A model generated the notes under the pieces. That model was given only the letters and a program-made list of their open reading frames with translations, did not search any database and was not told the DNA's origin. This document shows positions 6,974 to 9,333 of a stretch of 9,333 nucleotides of DNA, in pieces; positions within the stretch are counted from its first letter, which is position 1, and the number at the start of each line of letters is the position of its first letter. The translations under genes were made by a program, and so were the position numbers. The stretch is from Chitinophaga pinensis (lineage in GTDB: Bacteria; Bacteroidota; Bacteroidia; Flavobacteriales_D; Crocinitomicaceae), in NCBI GenBank assembly GCA_945868555.1, contig CAMBMC010000078.1:1-9333 (forward strand), written 5' to 3'.

Positions 6974-6981
6974 CAAAAGTA
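6974..6981 (-). promoter_or_regulatory. Candidate -7 promoter element of the trans-sulfuration operon
   Basis: The minus strand reads TACTTTTG here, matching the Bacteroidota -7 consensus TAnnTTTG. It lies 25 nt before the ATG at 6948, which would leave a short leader. A TTG-type -33 element at the usual spacing is not clear, so the call rests on one 8-bp match in a 72-bp intergenic gap. Confidence 0.35.
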
Positions 6982-7020
6982 CATCAAAGCACACGATTGG
7001 TTATAAAGAACAGATGAAAA

Positions 7021-8577
7021 TTAATGAAGGATCACGAGTTTTCCGCTTTTCGTTTGACCATCATCGCGACTTACTTTGTAAAAGTAGATCCCTGCTTTTT
7101 GAGCACTTAAATCAATGGTGCCTTGCAGTGTATGCATTGTTTTGTTTTCAATGCTTCGGCCATTTATGTCAGAAATTTCTATTTCTAACAAATGCTGTGA
7201 GAGCTGTTCGATGTAAAACACGCCATTGGATGGATTTGGGAAGATGTTGATTTCTTTTTCGATGCTGTTTTCTTCAATCCCTCCGAAAAAATCAACACAA
7301 CCGATATAGCTATCAGGAATTAAGTCGTTGTATTGAAAGGTCGCGCCAATCGGGGTTAAGGTGCCCGACATTTGTGGCGCAAAGGTCAAAGGCACGAGGG
7401 GTAAGTCACTTGAAAAAGCCTGGCTCACTCCCCAACTACAATTGAAAAATCCTCCTTTGGATGTGTTCAATAGTGAGTCGGTGCGCACAACGCCAATGTG
7501 AAAATTTGCCATTAAGGATCCCGCTTTGACCCCGAACATCGGGCCGTTCCCAACAAGAAATAGTCCATTGTGCTCCGCCTCTTGCACGGCAAAAGAGGCC
7601 AAAGGTAAATCCAATTGCAGTGCACCTAATCCATTTTTGTCAGCTGAGATAGCAGAACCCATGAACGCTTGCTCACCAGATGTCATCACGAAACTTGAAT
7701 CCTGTCGAACGCATACATCGATCATTAAACCTCCACCGAACATCTGTGTGTAACTCTTTGCCCATTGAATGCTACCGTCCAATGATGACTTTACTAAAGC
7801 GGGTACATATTGTGTCGCTAAACGCCCCGAAAACACAACCGTCGAATCAACGCGTTCGATGTCGTGTATGACAAGGTCAGGGTAGCGCTGTGCCCAATCG
7901 AGGGAGCCATCCGAAAACAGACGCATGACCACACTTTCATTCAGACTGTTGGGTACACTGACGATGATTGTGCTATCTGCTAAGGATTGAATGGCACAAG
8001 GAGTGTCTGTCACTTCAAGTCCTTCAACCACCTTCGACCATTGAAGATTTCCATTTGCCGAGTATTTCACAATAAAATAACCCGCCGAAGTCGACGTACT
8101 TGTCTTGGCCACCAATACAACACCAGAATCTAAAGTTGCAGCTGCTGAATGGTAGGTACTGTATTGCATGCTTGGATTCGTTACCGTTCGCGTCCAGAGG
8201 GTATCTCCATTCGATGAAATCTTCACACACACAGCATGTAATTTCGTTCCGTCATCACTGATGCATTCACCAGCGACAATGTAACTCGAGTCTTCTAGTG
8301 TTTCAATGGTCTTGATCAATACGTTATCCCATTGCACGACGCCCGTTGACGCGGCTAAATTTTTTCCCCACAATGTGTTTCCCAAAGAATCAATGCGAAA
8401 CACTGCAGATTGCATCCAATTGTATTGCGCCGCGATCACCAAGCCCCCGTCGCCTGAAGCCGTTACTGCTTGACCTTTCAAATCGATATTGCCTGTGTAG
8501 TAGACCTTGGAGTACAGCGAGTCTTGTGCGTAAGCAACGGTCGTTGTGATAAAAAAGGCAAGGATAAGTGTTTTCAT
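7021..8577 (-). CDS. Secreted repeat protein with T9SS sorting tail
   Basis: A 518-residue protein with a signal peptide (1-18, LILAFFITTTVAYAQ) and a T9SS type A sorting domain (about 443-518: INIFPNPSNG, then SAQKAGIYFYKV, ending GKLVILH), so it is predicted to be exported and displayed or released. The middle has at least five copies of a short motif, K/R-x-x-x-x-G-x-x-x-W: RIDSLGNTLW (61-70), KISSNGDTLW (119-128), KYSANGNLQW (171-180), RLFSDGSLDW (219-228) and KSSLDGSIQW (263-272). Two worn copies may follow near 311 and 365. The spacing falls from 58 to 44 residues. This pattern suggests a beta-propeller-like fold. No catalytic motif is visible and the function is unknown. It probably has its own transcript: 85 bp separate it from the gene upstream and 72 bp from the next. 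Confidence 0.88.
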   Translation of the reverse strand: MKTLILAFFITTTVAYAQDSLYSKVYYTGNIDLKGQAVTASGDGGLVIAAQYNWMQSAVFRIDSLGNTLWGKNLAASTGVVQWDNVLIKTIETLEDSSYIVAGECISDDGTKLHAVCVKISSNGDTLWTRTVTNPSMQYSTYHSAAATLDSGVVLVAKTSTSTSAGYFIVKYSANGNLQWSKVVEGLEVTDTPCAIQSLADSTIIVSVPNSLNESVVMRLFSDGSLDWAQRYPDLVIHDIERVDSTVVFSGRLATQYVPALVKSSLDGSIQWAKSYTQMFGGGLMIDVCVRQDSSFVMTSGEQAFMGSAISADKNGLGALQLDLPLASFAVQEAEHNGLFLVGNGPMFGVKAGSLMANFHIGVVRTDSLLNTSKGGFFNCSWGVSQAFSSDLPLVPLTFAPQMSGTLTPIGATFQYNDLIPDSYIGCVDFFGGIEENSIEKEINIFPNPSNGVFYIEQLSQHLLEIEISDINGRSIENKTMHTLQGTIDLSAQKAGIYFYKVSRDDGQTKSGKLVILH

Positions 8578-8662
8578 GTCAATGATATGAGGTGTAAGTT
8601 GGACAAAAAAACGACAATCGGCAATGATTCAAGTCTGTTTATTCAAAATACAGTAATAAATA

Positions 8663-9333
8663 CTACTCTTCCAATTTCGCTGCTGCCTTTAAGTCCTCTT
8701 GCTTCCGTTTGATCAAATCCGCATTTTGAACAATCAGTTTTTCAACTGGAGTAATTGGTTCAGAGGTCAACGGGAATAAATCCATGAGTTCACCGCTATA
8801 ATAGAACTCATAGCACAAGCCACCAAAGGTATATTCTCGTTCTGCTACATTGAAATTGGATCCTCCAACCTTTGGGTGTTTGCTCGGCTTGCTTTTATGG
8901 AAACCTAAGTTGTACAAAGTTGCGATGATTTCAGGTCGAAAAGCCAATGTAAACCCTGCTTTTTCCCAATGAGCTTGGTACTGACGAATTAAAAATGCCG
9001 TGTAGAGGTACGAATAATAGTGGTCTCCACCCTTAATTAAGCGTTGAATGGTTTTGAGTTTGTGTGATTCAATGCTCGCATCGACGACATCTGGAAATGA
9101 ATCGTTGACATTGATACAATTCTGGAAATAATCCCCGGCATAGAAATCTGAATTTCTATTGAACACATTGCTTTCAATCCGTGTCGCAGTATGTTGAAGA
9201 ATTCCCGTTACGCCATATCCACGATTTGTAGGCATCATCAAGCGGTTGAAGGGCATGACATATTGTTTGAATTTCTCACGACCCGAATTGAACATCCGCA
9301 CTTGTTCACCCACCAAACACATCACCAACAATC
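8663..9333 (-). CDS. 5'-truncated protein, possibly lysozyme-like/DUF1402-like
   Basis: The frame is open to the window edge, so only the C-terminal part (about 223 codons) is seen; the true start lies beyond 9333. Numbering from the TTG at 9331, the fragment has GYGVTGILQHTATRIES (38-54), which resembles the G-x-x-Q segment of lytic-transglycosylase/goose-lysozyme-like folds, then RPEIIATLYNLGF (132-144), which I recall as characteristic of DUF1402-type proteins, and a later Gly/aromatic stretch (FGGLCYEFYYSGEL, 169-182). The end is a charged helix (about 195-222). Any catalytic Glu or signal peptide would be upstream and is not visible. The family assignment is from memory and tentative. 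A plain uncharacterised protein is the alternative. No terminator hairpin is obvious after the TAG stop. Confidence 0.6.
   Translation of the reverse strand, partial: LLVMCLVGEQVRMFNSGREKFKQYVMPFNRLMMPTNRGYGVTGILQHTATRIESNVFNRNSDFYAGDYFQNCINVNDSFPDVVDASIESHKLKTIQRLIKGGDHYYSYLYTAFLIRQYQAHWEKAGFTLAFRPEIIATLYNLGFHKSKPSKHPKVGGSNFNVAEREYTFGGLCYEFYYSGELMDLFPLTSEPITPVEKLIVQNADLIKRKQEDLKAAAKLEE

Noticed and set aside
9329..9331. TTG as the start of the right-edge gene
   Set aside because: The frame is open to the edge of the window, and the sequence reads like the inside of a domain, so the gene most likely starts outside.

Overview
The window looks like chromosomal DNA of a gliding-type or related member of the Bacteroidota, most likely Flavobacteriia (a Crocinitomicaceae/Fluviicola-like lineage would fit, but this is a guess). 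The evidence is three secreted proteins ending in type IX secretion system (T9SS) type A sorting domains, AT-rich leaders without Shine-Dalgarno sequences, and a candidate TAnnTTTG promoter element. No plasmid, phage, transposase, CRISPR, tRNA or rRNA signal is visible.

All six protein genes lie on the minus strand, so transcription runs from high to low coordinates. They are: a 5'-truncated gene at the right edge with a possible lysozyme-like/DUF1402-like fold (8663-9333); a secreted repeat protein with a T9SS tail (7021-8577); a PLP-dependent trans-sulfuration enzyme of the cystathionine gamma-synthase/lyase family (5809-6948), followed after 5 nt by a short-chain dehydrogenase/reductase (5102-5803), probably one operon; and two tandem paralogous secreted M43 (pappalysin-family) zinc metalloproteases (2806-4980 and 585-2747). 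A clear intrinsic terminator sits in the 58-bp gap between the two proteases, and a second terminator candidate follows the SDR gene.

The left 584 bp hold no convincing gene. They contain a C/G-rich ~35-bp repeat present twice in inverted orientation, three consecutive hairpins between about 374 and 525, a possible 56-codon ORF threaded through those hairpins, and a very short possible gene remnant.

Functionally the window mixes secreted degradation or surface proteins (proteases with PKD, jelly-roll-like and T9SS domains) with sulfur amino-acid metabolism. I see no evidence for a wholly new system. The most interesting points are the mosaic divergence of the tandem proteases (near-identical DNA patches in the C-terminal jelly-roll half, diverged catalytic halves and zinc motifs) and the structured non-coding block on the left.
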